61,071 bases of DNA from MESE01 sp036675035 (GCA_036675035.1 JAKFFO010000027.1:1-61071), one strand, 5' to 3'; positions 35,093 through 44,751 are shown, numbered from the stretch's first letter. Made by a program: numbers and translations. Notes: generated by a model from the sequence alone, not told the origin.

Positions 35093-36148
35093 ATGAAGCG
35101 CAATGACAAGACAATTGCGGCGCTCAAGGACGGAAGCCGACGGACGCAACACATGTCGGGGATCGGTGCCATTGCGTCGTTATGTGAAAGCATGGTGTCC
35201 GGCATGAATGGTGCGGGTGGCATGAACAAGGCTGCGGATGGCGCAGCCGATGACGGAAATTTTTCCGAAGGCAGCTATGCCAATCATGCCGGCACTCGCA
35301 ATTACAGATTGTATATTCCGGGTGTCTACACCGGGCAGCCACTGCCGTTGATCGTCATGCTGCATGGCTGCATGCAGGACCCGGACGACTTCGCCGCGGG
35401 TACAGGCATGAACGCAATGGCCGAGGAAAGACAATGCTTCGTGCTGTATCCAGCCCAGTCCGAGTCGGCTAACGGATCACGCTGCTGGAACTGGTTTGAT
35501 TCCTTGCACCAGCGGCGCAACCTGGGTGAACCGTCGATCATTGCAGGCATGACGCGAAAAATCATCAATACCTACCGGATCGACAGACGAAGAGTATTCA
35601 TCGCCGGACTTTCGTCGGGTGGCGCGATGTCGGCCATCATGGGAACCACCTATCCGGACCTGTACGCGGCGGTCGGGATTCATTCCGGACTGCCGTATGC
35701 ATCGGCGCGCAATCTTTCATCCGCGCTGGCGGTCATGAAGGGCGGCAGCGGTGCAGGCAAGTCGGCGAAGAAATTGGGTTACATATTCTTGCCGGTGAAG
35801 AAAACGGTGCCTACGATCGTGTTCCATGGCGACCGGGATACGACTGTTCATCCGAGTAACGGCGATCAGATCATCGAGCAATCTGTGTCGATCGCGGCGC
35901 ATAACGGGCCAGCGCCGGAAAGCGAGGTTTTTCCTTACGTAACAGTCGGGCTGGGCAAGGTTGCCAATGGCCATTCCTATACCCACAGCGTGCATCGTGA
36001 TCATGGCGGCCGGGTAATCGCCGAGCAATGGATCGTGCATGGTGCCGGCCACGCTTGGTCCGGTGGAAGCCGTCGCGGCAGTTTTACCGATGCAAAGGGC
36101 CCGAACGCAGCGAAAGAGATGTTGCGATTTTTTCTTGCTCATGCATGA
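35093..36148 (+). CDS. PHB depolymerase family esterase
   Basis: 351 residues. The start MKRNDKTIAALKDGSRR at 35093 has AGAGGA upstream. The esterase domain begins near residue 60 (NYRLYIPGVYTGQPLPLIVM). It shows LHGCMQDPDDFAAGT (oxyanion), the nucleophile elbow AGLSSGGAMSAIM, VFHGDRDTTVHPSNG with the acidic residue, and VHGAGHAWSGGS with the catalytic His. This is the LpqC/poly(3-hydroxybutyrate) depolymerase family (esterase_phb). There is no clear signal peptide, so intracellular action on PHA or short esters is possible. The adjoining phasin gene supports a PHA role, but related enzymes hydrolyse other polyesters or feruloyl esters. Confidence 0.88.
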   Translation: MKRNDKTIAALKDGSRRTQHMSGIGAIASLCESMVSGMNGAGGMNKAADGAADDGNFSEGSYANHAGTRNYRLYIPGVYTGQPLPLIVMLHGCMQDPDDFAAGTGMNAMAEERQCFVLYPAQSESANGSRCWNWFDSLHQRRNLGEPSIIAGMTRKIINTYRIDRRRVFIAGLSSGGAMSAIMGTTYPDLYAAVGIHSGLPYASARNLSSALAVMKGGSGAGKSAKKLGYIFLPVKKTVPTIVFHGDRDTTVHPSNGDQIIEQSVSIAAHNGPAPESEVFPYVTVGLGKVANGHSYTHSVHRDHGGRVIAEQWIVHGAGHAWSGGSRRGSFTDAKGPNAAKEMLRFFLAHA

Positions 36149-36167
36149 ATGAGCACGTTTTGATCGT

Positions 36168-37610
36168 TCAGGCGGCTTCCGCCGGATACACGACGAAACG
36201 ATTCTTGCCATTTTTTTTGGCTTCATACATGGCCGCGTCGGCCTCGCGCAGCGACGACTCCAGCAGCAGCCGATCGTCGTTGCATACACTGATGCCGATG
36301 CTGCAGCCGATACCATTGCCGATTTCTGAAATTCCGTTGACGATACGCCCGGCGACCGAGATCGCGGTTGCCTGAATAGTGCTGGCCGGCGCCACCAGCG
36401 ATACCACGAACTCATCCCCGCCGACGCGGCCGGCAACGTCTGTTTCGCGCATCACCGAGAGCAGTACCTCGGCGGTTTTTTTAAGCACTACGTCACCGTG
36501 GTCGTGCCCCATGCTGTCATTGATTGTCTTGAACCCGTCCAGATCGATGAACAGCACTGCGACCGCCGCACCGGACGCGATACTGCGCGCATGCAGCGCG
36601 GTAGCCTGTTCCAGGAACAGCGCCCGTCCGGGCAACCCGGTCAGCGAATCGAGCCGCGCCTGATCCACACGGACTTCCAGCAGCGCATTGGATGCGGCAA
36701 GCTGCTGTGCATTAAGCACCGTGTTCAGGTACACGCAATTGATTTCACGCAGATAAATCAGTGTCATGATGGCGGCCGACAGCAGCGCATTCAAGCGGCC
36801 CGCATACCAGCCGACCGACAAGCGGCTTCCACCGCTCATGGTGATGGCGTTGTCCAGCAACAGGGCCACCAGGGCGACTCCCAGCCATATGTTCAGGATC
36901 GAGCGAAAACCGGTCGCTCGCCACAGCAGCAGCAATGCAATCATGGTTGTGACCTGGATCGCCGGCACAACCGCGGTGATTGTAATGCTCTGAAAATTTC
37001 CGCCGACTTCGAGTACCGGTAGTCGGTCATGAAAGATCGTTACAGCGAAGATGCTGGCCGCAAGTGCGAGAGCAAGCGCAATACCGAAACGGCATGCTGT
37101 GCGGTTCGGGTTGGAAGCAACCGATCCTGGTTGCAGCCATTCACTCAGTGCATAGCCAAGTATGGCCACCGGTGGTCCGATATGCCAAAGGCACCAAAGC
37201 CACATCGTGGTTTGAGAGCCGCCGACCGTGGCATCGCGGGCCAACAGCAGGTTGGGAAATGAAAGGAACTGCACTGTCAGGATCGTCGCGGTGTAGATGC
37301 AGCCGGCACACAGATAAAGTAGCGAGCGTGATTGGCTGGCTTGATAAAAGCCGAAAACCAGATAGGCGGTAATCAGATATGCGGTGATCAGTACGGTCTG
37401 ATACGCCGGCAGAAAGGCCGGGATATGCGGCAGGCTCGTATCGGCCATTGGTATCAGCGCCGCGGTTACCAGCGCGGCCAGCAGGCAGGCGATGGTAGCG
37501 CGCTTGCGCTGGGCGGGCGTTGCCCAGTCGGCGTCGCTTGGAATATCGATGTTCGGATTTTCGATTGCCGACAGGTCCGGTCGGCTATGGTCGGGGACAG
37601 AGCTGTTCAT
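36168..37610 (-). CDS. Diguanylate cyclase with MASE4-type membrane sensor
   Basis: 480 residues. About eight hydrophobic helices (residues ~40-300) form a MASE4-like integral membrane sensor with LLYLCAGCIYTATILTVQFL and MWLWCLWHIGPPVAILGYAL segments. The C-terminal GGDEF domain is complete: DSLTGLPGRALFLEQ, FIDLDGFKTINDSMGHDHGD, an RxxD inhibitory site (RETD) and GRVGGDEFVV at the active site, so c-di-GMP synthesis is expected. It closely resembles the protein at 58655-60085 over its whole length. It is divergent from a PAS-EAL phosphodiesterase at 37833. Confidence 0.93.
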   Translation of the reverse strand: MNSSVPDHSRPDLSAIENPNIDIPSDADWATPAQRKRATIACLLAALVTAALIPMADTSLPHIPAFLPAYQTVLITAYLITAYLVFGFYQASQSRSLLYLCAGCIYTATILTVQFLSFPNLLLARDATVGGSQTTMWLWCLWHIGPPVAILGYALSEWLQPGSVASNPNRTACRFGIALALALAASIFAVTIFHDRLPVLEVGGNFQSITITAVVPAIQVTTMIALLLLWRATGFRSILNIWLGVALVALLLDNAITMSGGSRLSVGWYAGRLNALLSAAIMTLIYLREINCVYLNTVLNAQQLAASNALLEVRVDQARLDSLTGLPGRALFLEQATALHARSIASGAAVAVLFIDLDGFKTINDSMGHDHGDVVLKKTAEVLLSVMRETDVAGRVGGDEFVVSLVAPASTIQATAISVAGRIVNGISEIGNGIGCSIGISVCNDDRLLLESSLREADAAMYEAKKNGKNRFVVYPAEAA

Positions 37611-37832
37611 TTTTTTTGTGGGACCAGAAACATGTTGCTTCCTGTGTCAGATCGAATTTGCGCTTGGTTGCGGGTATGAGCCGACGGACAAGCCATCCAC
37701 GATAACGATCATGTTGCACATCGGCAATGTCGATTTCAAGCAAGCTTGATATTCCTCAATAGCATGCACGTTTGTCGGCCGAACTACTTTGTTGCCCTTA
37801 CGCATAGACGAAATGTTACTTAACATGGAGTT

Positions 37833-39938
37833 ATGCGATTTGCATTCTTGCCATGGAGTCCAATGGTCGCCGTCGCCAATCTCTCGACACACCTTGCAAT
37901 TCTGCGGACTGTTCTGAACAGCGCCAGCGAAGGCTTTATCGCGGTCGACAGCGATGGCAGAATCATCGATTGGAGCGAGAAGGCGGCGCGGCTGTTCGGA
38001 TGGCGAGGGGACGAAGCAGTTGGCCGGCTGGTTGCCGAGCTGATCATTCCGGAACAGAACCGGGCGTACTTGAGCGATGCGCTGCAGCGCTACCGGGGCA
38101 GCCGGCAGTCTGAAATCCTCGGCCAGTGGGTGAAGGTCGCAACGCTGCACAAGGACGGCCGTCCGATGATGGTTGAAATGATGATCAGCGCCGTGAACGC
38201 GGGCGGTCAGATATTCTTCTGCGTGGCCGTGCGGGACCAGTTGCAGGGGGCATTGCATGAAAACTCGCTGGAGCAGCAAGCCGCGTTGCTGAATCTGTCT
38301 CGCGACTCGATTGTCGTGTGCGATCTCGACTATCGACTTCTTTTCTGGAACGACGGCGCGCAGCGGCTGTATGGTTATGCGCGCGAAGAAGCGATCGGCC
38401 GGGTCGCACACGACTTGCTCAAGTCGATTTATCCCAAGTCCTTGCGCGACATTCGGTCCGAACTGGATCAGGCCAGGCATTGGGAAGGCGAAGTATTCCA
38501 GCAAAGCAGGGATGGCCGTCCGATCGTCGTATTGAGCCGATGGGCGCTGGATGTGGACGGATGCGGCAAGCCGGTACGCATCTTGATCAGCAATACCGAT
38601 ATTTCGGATAGCAAGCAATACCAGCATCACATCCAGTTCCTTGCCACACATGATGTGCTTACTGGTTTGCCGAACCGCGCGCTGCTCGAAGACCGCTTGC
38701 AGCATGCAATCGAAAGAGCGCAAAGGCAAAATGGATCGCTTGCCATCCTGTCGCTGGCTTTGAATCGGTTCAAGGCAATCAATGACAGCCTTGGGCACGA
38801 CAAGGGAAACCTGCTGTTGCGCGAAATCTCGCAGCGGCTGGTCCAGGCGGTAGGCGAAGACAACACCGTCGCGCGCCTGGGCGGTGCGGAATTCGTCATC
38901 TGTCTGGAAAAAACCTGTACTCCGGAGCAGACCCGTGAAGTCGCCGAACAGATATTGCAAACCATTTCGCGGCCGACGCCTCTGGGTGAGCAAGAAATTT
39001 TCCTGTCGGCCAGCATGGGCGCAAGCTTTTATCCGCGAGACGGTTCCGACCAGATGGCTCTGCTTCACGCCGCCGACCTGGCAATGCATCAGGCCAAGCA
39101 ATTTGGTTCAGGGATCTATTATTTCTACAGCGCCGAGATGAATGCCCGTGTGCTGCAGCGCCTGAGCATTGAAAATGCCTTGCATGGCGCCACCCGGCGA
39201 AACGAGTTCGTGCTTCACTATCAGCCGAGGATATGTGCGCTGAATAAGAAACTGGTGGCGGTCGAAGCGTTGATTCGCTGGCAGCATCCTGAAAAAGGGC
39301 TGATGTATCCGGCCGACTTCATACCGCTCGCGGAAGAGATCGGCCTGATCGGTGAAATTGGCGGATGGATGCTTCGAACCGCATGCCGCCAGAATATGCT
39401 CTGGCAGCAAAGGGGACTTCCGCCGGTCAGGGTATCGGTCAACCTGTCGCCGCGGCAGCTGGGCTTTTCGTTTCTGCAGCAGACGGTCGCGGCGGTTCTG
39501 GCCGATACCGGTCTCGACCCATGCTGGCTGGAGCTGGAGGTGACCGAGACCGGCCTGATGGAAAATATTGAATCGGCACAGCAAACCCTGACGGAAATTC
39601 GCAAGCTCGGCGTACTGATCTCGATCGATGATTTCGGCACCGGATATTCGTCGCTCGCGCATCTCAAAAGATTACCGATCGACGCGTTGAAAATCGACAA
39701 ATCCTTCATTGCCGATCTGGGCACGGATACGGACGATGCAGCCATTGTCACCGCCACGATGGCGATGGCAAAGACCATGCAACTCAAGGTAGTGGCCGAA
39801 GGCGTTGAAACTCGGGAGCAGGTCGATTTTCTGGTTAATCTGGAATGCGAGGAGTTGCAGGGATTCTATTTCAGCAGTGCGCTTCCCGCACACGAGGTGG
39901 AGCAGGCATTCCGGCGTACGCAATGGTTTGACCTTTGA
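37833..39938 (+). CDS. c-di-GMP phosphodiesterase, PAS-PAS-(degenerate GGDEF)-EAL
   Basis: 701 residues, cytoplasmic. PAS1 is at about residues 20-140 (ASEGFIAVDSDGRIIDWSEK) and PAS2 at about 150-265 (DSIVVCDLDYRLLFWNDGAQ). The GGDEF-like domain (about 270-430) has LALNRFKAIND in place of DxDxFKxIND and GGAEF in place of GGDEF, so cyclase activity is unlikely. The EAL domain (about 440-695) has VEALIRWQHP, SVNLSPRQL, LEVTETGLM, DDFGTGYSSLAHL, LKIDKSFI and VVAEGVET, all intact. GGAG lies only 2 bases from the ATG at 37833; ATG at 37863 is an alternative. It is divergent from the MASE4-GGDEF cyclase, so the pair may set local c-di-GMP. Confidence 0.93.
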   Translation: MRFAFLPWSPMVAVANLSTHLAILRTVLNSASEGFIAVDSDGRIIDWSEKAARLFGWRGDEAVGRLVAELIIPEQNRAYLSDALQRYRGSRQSEILGQWVKVATLHKDGRPMMVEMMISAVNAGGQIFFCVAVRDQLQGALHENSLEQQAALLNLSRDSIVVCDLDYRLLFWNDGAQRLYGYAREEAIGRVAHDLLKSIYPKSLRDIRSELDQARHWEGEVFQQSRDGRPIVVLSRWALDVDGCGKPVRILISNTDISDSKQYQHHIQFLATHDVLTGLPNRALLEDRLQHAIERAQRQNGSLAILSLALNRFKAINDSLGHDKGNLLLREISQRLVQAVGEDNTVARLGGAEFVICLEKTCTPEQTREVAEQILQTISRPTPLGEQEIFLSASMGASFYPRDGSDQMALLHAADLAMHQAKQFGSGIYYFYSAEMNARVLQRLSIENALHGATRRNEFVLHYQPRICALNKKLVAVEALIRWQHPEKGLMYPADFIPLAEEIGLIGEIGGWMLRTACRQNMLWQQRGLPPVRVSVNLSPRQLGFSFLQQTVAAVLADTGLDPCWLELEVTETGLMENIESAQQTLTEIRKLGVLISIDDFGTGYSSLAHLKRLPIDALKIDKSFIADLGTDTDDAAIVTATMAMAKTMQLKVVAEGVETREQVDFLVNLECEELQGFYFSSALPAHEVEQAFRRTQWFDL

Positions 39939-40058
39939 TATTGATCCGGCAGGATGAAGTCTCTATTTCATCGTGTCCATTTTTTACCATCTGCCTCGGG
40001 CAGAGGGCCGGGGGTGGAGCAGGAGTTTCGGGTGGCATGCCATCCGGCTGCGTAACAA

Positions 40059-40078
40059 CCCTGTCTTGCAAGACAGGG
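40059..40078. terminator. Palindromic hairpin between convergent genes
   Basis: CCCTGTCTTGCAAGACAGGG is a perfect 20-base palindrome between the EAL gene and the convergent gene at 40162. It may act as a bidirectional terminator, although no T-run follows on either strand. Confidence 0.45.
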
Positions 40079-40161
40079 AGCGCCCGCCAAGGAGGGATGC
40101 GGCTCCATGCTTGTTCGTGTCGCATCAGTAGTCATCTGCGCGACTGCCCGCTGTACTTCAA

Positions 40162-40866
40162 CTACGGCAATCCCAGTATCACTTTCCTCGCCAGCAAATC
40201 ATTTTTGAGATTTTCGGCGGCCTGATCGACAAACGACCCTGAACTCGCATTCCCTTGGGCGAGCTGTATCTGCTCGTTGAGCGAAGCCAGCGTGGCTCGG
40301 TTCGCGTTCAGGTTTGCTTCAAGCTTCTGGATGCTGTCACCGAGCACGCGTATTTCGCTTTCGATTCTTGCGTTCTTTTGTTTGATTTGATCCGCTTCAA
40401 CCTGAAGTCGCGCCGCACGCTCGGAAGACTGGGAGCGTGTATCGGCCCGGGCCTTGTTTCTGGCCAGCTCGATATCCGAGATATGGGTGCTGATCGCCAG
40501 AGATAATGCGTCCAGCGGCCACTTGTCGCCGCAAACCGCCAGTACCGCCTTGAGCCGGCTGGTCTCGTCGGGAATGAATTCCTTCAGGCAGTCGGCCGCG
40601 GCGACCAATCCATTGTAGGGCGATCGCCGGTCCCGCACTTTCTTTTGAAAAAATTCCACGATGCCTTTGTAATCCAGCGGCATCTGCTCGAACTCCGGCG
40701 GCGGCGGGCAATTTTTGGGCTGCGCGGATTGGCTGCTCTTCGTCACGGTATCGTGGCGCCTGTTTATCTGATCGCGATCCAGTGTCGGCTCTCTGGATAC
40801 GTATGTCGGTCGTGTCTCTTTCAAATCATCGTCCGGTCGGGAAAAGAAGCTGAGTACTTTTTTCAT
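40162..40866 (-). CDS. Uncharacterised protein with C-terminal coiled coil
   Basis: 234 residues from MKKVLSFFSRPDDDL; upstream GTG/ATG starts exist but have no better ribosome-binding site. The N-terminal ~70 residues are polar and low-complexity. The middle (about 75-135: MPLDYKGIVEFFQKKVRDRR, then LKEFIPDETSRLKAVLAVCG) looks globular and helical. Residues ~145-215 form a strong coiled coil rich in Glu, Gln, Lys, Ala and Asn. There is no signal peptide or membrane helix. I do not recognise the family. Neighbours are signalling genes, but it is convergent with one and divergent from the other. Confidence 0.6.
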   Translation of the reverse strand: MKKVLSFFSRPDDDLKETRPTYVSREPTLDRDQINRRHDTVTKSSQSAQPKNCPPPPEFEQMPLDYKGIVEFFQKKVRDRRSPYNGLVAAADCLKEFIPDETSRLKAVLAVCGDKWPLDALSLAISTHISDIELARNKARADTRSQSSERAARLQVEADQIKQKNARIESEIRVLGDSIQKLEANLNANRATLASLNEQIQLAQGNASSGSFVDQAAENLKNDLLARKVILGLP

Positions 40867-40899
40867 TTCAATCCACATTGGCAATTGGATCGCAAACAC

Positions 40900-41214
40900 C
40901 GGAATGTCACGGCATCAGCGGCGTTGCCGGCATCTGCATGCGAACAGGTGCGTGGGCAGCAAAGCTTTACTTGGACAAAGGTCGACCCGCATCGTTCCGA
41001 GCTTGCTGCGCCTCAATTTTAATCGCCGGAAAGCCCATGCAAACATTGCTTGGAACAAGAATTGCACACGCTTCATTGCAGCGAGCACGAAAGGGTTTTC
41101 TCACAATCGGGTTAGTGTTAATCTGTTGCCCCTTCCTTCTTCAGAGCGGGTGTCTGTTTCTGTTTCAAGCGTGGCTGCTGCATGGAGGTTCATTTGAACC
41201 ATATCCGGTAATTT
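40900..41214. other. Intergenic region between divergent genes
   Basis: No gene, RNA or clear promoter consensus found. Short open frames across it have no ribosome-binding site and look non-coding. Confidence 0.4.
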
Positions 41215-43116
41215 ATGCAAAACCGATTTTTTGCCGACAACGATCCGCCTCGACTGCCGCACACCGTCGCTGGCGGCAGCGATGCAGCACTCAGGCTGAT
41301 CGCCGACGCGATGCCGCAAATCGTGTGGATCGCAGATGCAGACGGGCGTTTTGAATTCTGCAATCAGGCCTGGCATGAGTTTTCCGGGATCGTGCCCGAT
41401 GGACCGCTGGAGCAGTGCATAGAGTCGGTCTTGCATCCGGACGACAGCGACAGATGCCAGGCAATTTGGCGGGATGCGGTTAAAAACGCGACAGTATTTG
41501 AAATTGAATGCCGGTTCCGCCGCGCATCGGATGGCGCGTACCGATGGCACCTGGTGCGCGCGCATACGCTGAAAGACGAAACCGGCGCAGTCGCCAAGTG
41601 GATCGGAAGCAGCACTGATATCAATGATCAGAAGGATGCGCAGCGCGCATTGCGGGATTCGATTGAAGATGTGGAGCGGCAGGTCAGAGATCGTACGGCC
41701 GAGCTGCAGACGACCAACATGCAATTGCTGGAGGCGATCAGCGAACGGCGCCGCGCAGCGGCAATACATGAGCAGGATACGCAACGCCTGAATGACATCA
41801 TCGCCACGCAGGCGATGCTGATGCAGGCAGGAATGACCCTGCGCTCCTTCCTGGATCTGGCGGCGCGCAAGGTTCATCGGCTCACCGGCGCCACCGGCAC
41901 GGTCGTCGAATTGATCGAAGGAAACGAAGTCGTCTCGGCGGCCGCCACCGGCAGTACTGCGCCGTTCATCGGATTCCGAAAGAATATTGCCGGCAGCCTG
42001 TCCGGCCTGTGCATCCGGAAGCGGCAAATACTGAAATGCGACAACGCACTGACGGATCCTCGCGTCGATGCGGAAGCATGCCTGAAAGTGGGCGCTGTTT
42101 CGCTGGTGGTTGCGCCGCTTTACGACAAGGGCGAGGCAATTGGCGTGTTGAAAATTCTTTCAACGCAGCCGGCAGCATTCGGCCAGCGCGACATGCAGAC
42201 GCTGGAGCTGATGGCCGGTCTGCTCGGCGCGGCGATCGCCCAACAAGTACAGATACATTCCAATGAACGCTTGCTCGCCGAACGAACCAATGCCGTATCG
42301 GCACTCCAGTCTGAAATCGATAATCGCCTTCGCTCGGAACTCCGGTTGCAACAGGCCGAACGGCGTATCCGCATCCTGCTTGAGCGCTCGCATGATGCTT
42401 TCTTCTGCATGGATGGGGAGGGTGTCATCGTCGACTGGAACAAGCAGGCGGAGTCCATGTTCGGCTGGCCGTCCAAAGATGCGATGGGCAGTCAGTTCGC
42501 TGCATTGATGCTTCCGGAAGAGGCACGCGCCGGATTGGACGCGCAAATCAGGATGATTGCGAACGCGGATGAATCCACGCTAATCAACAAGCGCATCGAA
42601 ATGACTGCGCTGCAGCCGGACGGTCGGACGATACCGGTCGAATTGCTGCTCTTCCCCGTTCGTGAAGACGATGCCCGGGTCGTCAACGTGTTCGTTCGCG
42701 ACATCGGCCGGCAAAAGCAGATCGAAGAAAAAATTATCCCCAATGAAAAACGCTTGCGCACGATTGCCGATAATCTGCCGGCATGGATCGCTTACCTGGA
42801 CGCGAATCAGCGTTACTGCTTCGCAAATGCGTATTACGCCACTGAAAGCGGCATCGATCCTGCCGACCTGATCGGGCATGCGCTGATCGATGTCGTAGGC
42901 TCAAGGCGCTATGCGGACATGAAGGAGCGGCTGGACGAAGTGATGCGCGGCTCGGAAGTACGTTACGAACGCACGATAAAGTCGAACCGGGGCGCGATGC
43001 GACAAAAGGTCCATTACATTCCGGATATTGCCAAAGATGGGACGGTGTCCGGTTTTTTTTCGATCGTTACCAGGATCGGCGATTACGAGGAAATCGACGA
43101 GGCAGCCAGTCATTGA
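41215..43116 (+). CDS. PAS-GAF-PAS-PAS sensory protein without output domain
   Basis: 633 residues, cytoplasmic. PAS1 with a PAC tail is at about residues 25-140 (ADAMPQIVWIADADGRFEFC, then GSSTDINDQ). A coiled-coil linker of about 40 residues (RDSIEDVERQVRDRTAELQT) leads to a GAF domain at about 200-345 (FLDLAARKVHRLTGATGTVV, then VAPLYDKGEAIGVLKILS). PAS2 is at about 375-500 (SHDAFFCMDGEGVIVDWNKQ) and PAS3 at about 510-625. The chain ends after PAS3 with no kinase, GGDEF, EAL or DNA-binding domain. Either it works by protein contact or it feeds a partner elsewhere. A T-rich run near the end was checked: the frame stays open to the TGA at 43114. Confidence 0.85.
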   Translation: MQNRFFADNDPPRLPHTVAGGSDAALRLIADAMPQIVWIADADGRFEFCNQAWHEFSGIVPDGPLEQCIESVLHPDDSDRCQAIWRDAVKNATVFEIECRFRRASDGAYRWHLVRAHTLKDETGAVAKWIGSSTDINDQKDAQRALRDSIEDVERQVRDRTAELQTTNMQLLEAISERRRAAAIHEQDTQRLNDIIATQAMLMQAGMTLRSFLDLAARKVHRLTGATGTVVELIEGNEVVSAAATGSTAPFIGFRKNIAGSLSGLCIRKRQILKCDNALTDPRVDAEACLKVGAVSLVVAPLYDKGEAIGVLKILSTQPAAFGQRDMQTLELMAGLLGAAIAQQVQIHSNERLLAERTNAVSALQSEIDNRLRSELRLQQAERRIRILLERSHDAFFCMDGEGVIVDWNKQAESMFGWPSKDAMGSQFAALMLPEEARAGLDAQIRMIANADESTLINKRIEMTALQPDGRTIPVELLLFPVREDDARVVNVFVRDIGRQKQIEEKIIPNEKRLRTIADNLPAWIAYLDANQRYCFANAYYATESGIDPADLIGHALIDVVGSRRYADMKERLDEVMRGSEVRYERTIKSNRGAMRQKVHYIPDIAKDGTVSGFFSIVTRIGDYEEIDEAASH

Positions 43117-43134
43117 CATGCTGGCGGCACAAAA

Positions 43135-44241
43135 CTAAACAGCGCGTTCGAGCGCGGACAATGGTCCCGGCGAATGTCCGTTGCGCCGCAAAACGGCGTC
43201 GGCCGCCTGATCCATTTGCATAAGGGTGCCGCTATCGATCATGATCGCTTCGGCGCGCCTGCGGCGGCTGATTTGTTCTGGTTCGCCCGGCATCATGATC
43301 GCATCGCTGCCGTGCTGCAGGGGTGACGATTTAACCCATTCGATGAAGGCGCCGGATTCGCTTCCGAATACATCGCCGGCGTTCATGCGTTTCGGATCGA
43401 ACACGATGGTCAGCATATTGTTCCAGATCGCATGCTTCATGGTGATGTTTGCCGGTCGTGTGGTATCGCCGCCGATCAGCGCGCTACCGAGCAGCTCGCA
43501 TACCATTGCCAGCGCGTGACCCTTGTGACCGGCGAAAGGCAGTAAAGCACCTGGCGCGGTACCGGCAGCGGGGAACAGTACCGATGGATCGTCGGTAATC
43601 ATGCCGTGGCGATCGACCAGCGAACCCGGCATCACCTTGCGGCCGCTGTTGTGGGCGACCCGCGCCTTGCCGAGCGCAATTGCACTGGTCGCGAAGTCCA
43701 GCAGGATCGGAGCGCGGCCCGGAACCGGGATGCCGACCGTGAACGGGTTGGTCAGGAAGCGTCCCTGGGCACCGCCGTGCGGTGCGACGATCGGCTTGCT
43801 GACAGCATTGACGAAATGAACCGAGACCATTTCCGCGGCGATCGCCAGTTCGGCCCAGTGGCCGACGCGTCCAAGGTGGTGCGAGTGCTTCAGCCCCATC
43901 ACGCAGACGCCGTGCTCGCATGCACGTTCGATCGCCAGTTCCATCGCTTCGCAAGCGACTACCTGGCCCATGCCGCGCCGGCCGTCGAGCGTCAGCATGG
44001 TGCCGCTATCCAGGAGTGTTTTGACATGCCGGTTCAACTGCAGTTCGTCCGCCAGCCACGAGTTCACATAGCGCGGCACCATGCCGACACCGTGCGAATC
44101 GTGTCCGGCAAGATTGGCTGCGACCAGATGGTCGGCCGTCAAGTTCGCTTCATTCGCTTCGGAGCCCGCGGCTCGCCAGAGGTCGGCGACCCACTGATGC
44201 AAGGCAAGTGTCGGGATTGAATGTTCAGACGTTTCGGACAT
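43135..44241 (-). CDS. Ldh family (malate/L-lactate/ureidoglycolate-type) NAD(P) dehydrogenase
   Basis: 368 residues of the Ldh_2 family, a fold distinct from Rossmann lactate dehydrogenases. Signatures: LVAANLAGHDSHGVGMVPRY, GVCVMGLKHSHHLGRVGHWA, FLTNPFTVGIPVPGRAPILL, and FAGHKGHALAMVCELLGSAL. The family oxidises 2-hydroxy acids (malate, L-lactate, L-sulfolactate, ureidoglycolate) with NAD(P). No neighbouring gene identifies the substrate. It is divergent from the arsenic operon. Confidence 0.9.
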   Translation of the reverse strand: MSETSEHSIPTLALHQWVADLWRAAGSEANEANLTADHLVAANLAGHDSHGVGMVPRYVNSWLADELQLNRHVKTLLDSGTMLTLDGRRGMGQVVACEAMELAIERACEHGVCVMGLKHSHHLGRVGHWAELAIAAEMVSVHFVNAVSKPIVAPHGGAQGRFLTNPFTVGIPVPGRAPILLDFATSAIALGKARVAHNSGRKVMPGSLVDRHGMITDDPSVLFPAAGTAPGALLPFAGHKGHALAMVCELLGSALIGGDTTRPANITMKHAIWNNMLTIVFDPKRMNAGDVFGSESGAFIEWVKSSPLQHGSDAIMMPGEPEQISRRRRAEAIMIDSGTLMQMDQAADAVLRRNGHSPGPLSALERAV

Positions 44242-44361
44242 GGCGACTCAGGAAACCGGGGTAGATGAGGTGATTCGGTAGTATCGCGCATTTCGTACCG
44301 GCGCGGTCCGTTGCGGGTTGCGGTCAGATTCAGTCAGGGTGAAGCTCGCGTTTGCAATAAT

Positions 44362-44391
44362 TTGACAATTCGAATATTATCGAAGTAAATT
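44362..44391 (+). promoter_or_regulatory. ars promoter with ArsR operator
   Basis: -35 TTGACA at 44362-44367 and a -10 region around GTAAAT/TAAATT (44385-44391). Between them lies a dyad TTCGAATATTATCGAA (44369-44384, arms TTCGA/TCGAA), just upstream of arsR. Its position inside the promoter spacer is what an ArsR repressor site requires. Confidence 0.7.
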
Positions 44392-44412
44392 AAATTCCAG
44401 CTTCCCGAACCC

Positions 44413-44751
44413 ATGCATACCAAACCTGCGATCACAGCATTATCGGCACTGGCACAAGAGTCGCGGCTGGCGGTTTTCCGCTTGCTGGTCCAAGCCGGGC
44501 CGCAAGGCATGCCGGCGACCCGGATCGCCGAAGAGCTCGACATCGCGCCGTCCTCGTTGTCCTTCCATTTGAAGGAATTGACCCATTCAAACCTGATTGT
44601 CCAAACCAAGGCCGGGCGTTCGCTCATATATTCAGCCAACTTCAACACGATGAATGAACTTCTCGGCTTTCTGACTGAAAACTGCTGCGGCGGGAATATC
44701 TGTTCCCCGGTCAGCACGACCAACTGTTCCACGGGAGGAGCTTGCTCATGA
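44413..44751 (+). CDS. arsR: ArsR family arsenic-responsive repressor
   Basis: 112 residues. The winged helix-turn-helix is clear (LAQESRLAVFRLLVQAGPQG, then IAEELDIAPSSLSFHLKELT). The classical E. coli CVC motif in helix 3 is absent; instead Cys91, Cys92 and Cys97 (TENCCGGNIC) lie after the last helix, followed by more Cys in a tail (NCSTGGACS). This is the arrangement of the Acidithiobacillus-type ArsR. It controls arsR-arsI-arsC-acr3; the stop codon overlaps the arsI start (ATGA). Confidence 0.93.
   Translation: MHTKPAITALSALAQESRLAVFRLLVQAGPQGMPATRIAEELDIAPSSLSFHLKELTHSNLIVQTKAGRSLIYSANFNTMNELLGFLTENCCGGNICSPVSTTNCSTGGACS

Noticed and set aside
43054..43116. Possible frameshift in the T-rich stretch near the end of the PAS-GAF gene
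   Set aside because: The frame stays open through the run to a normal stop and the last PAS domain looks complete; only orthologue comparison could revive this.
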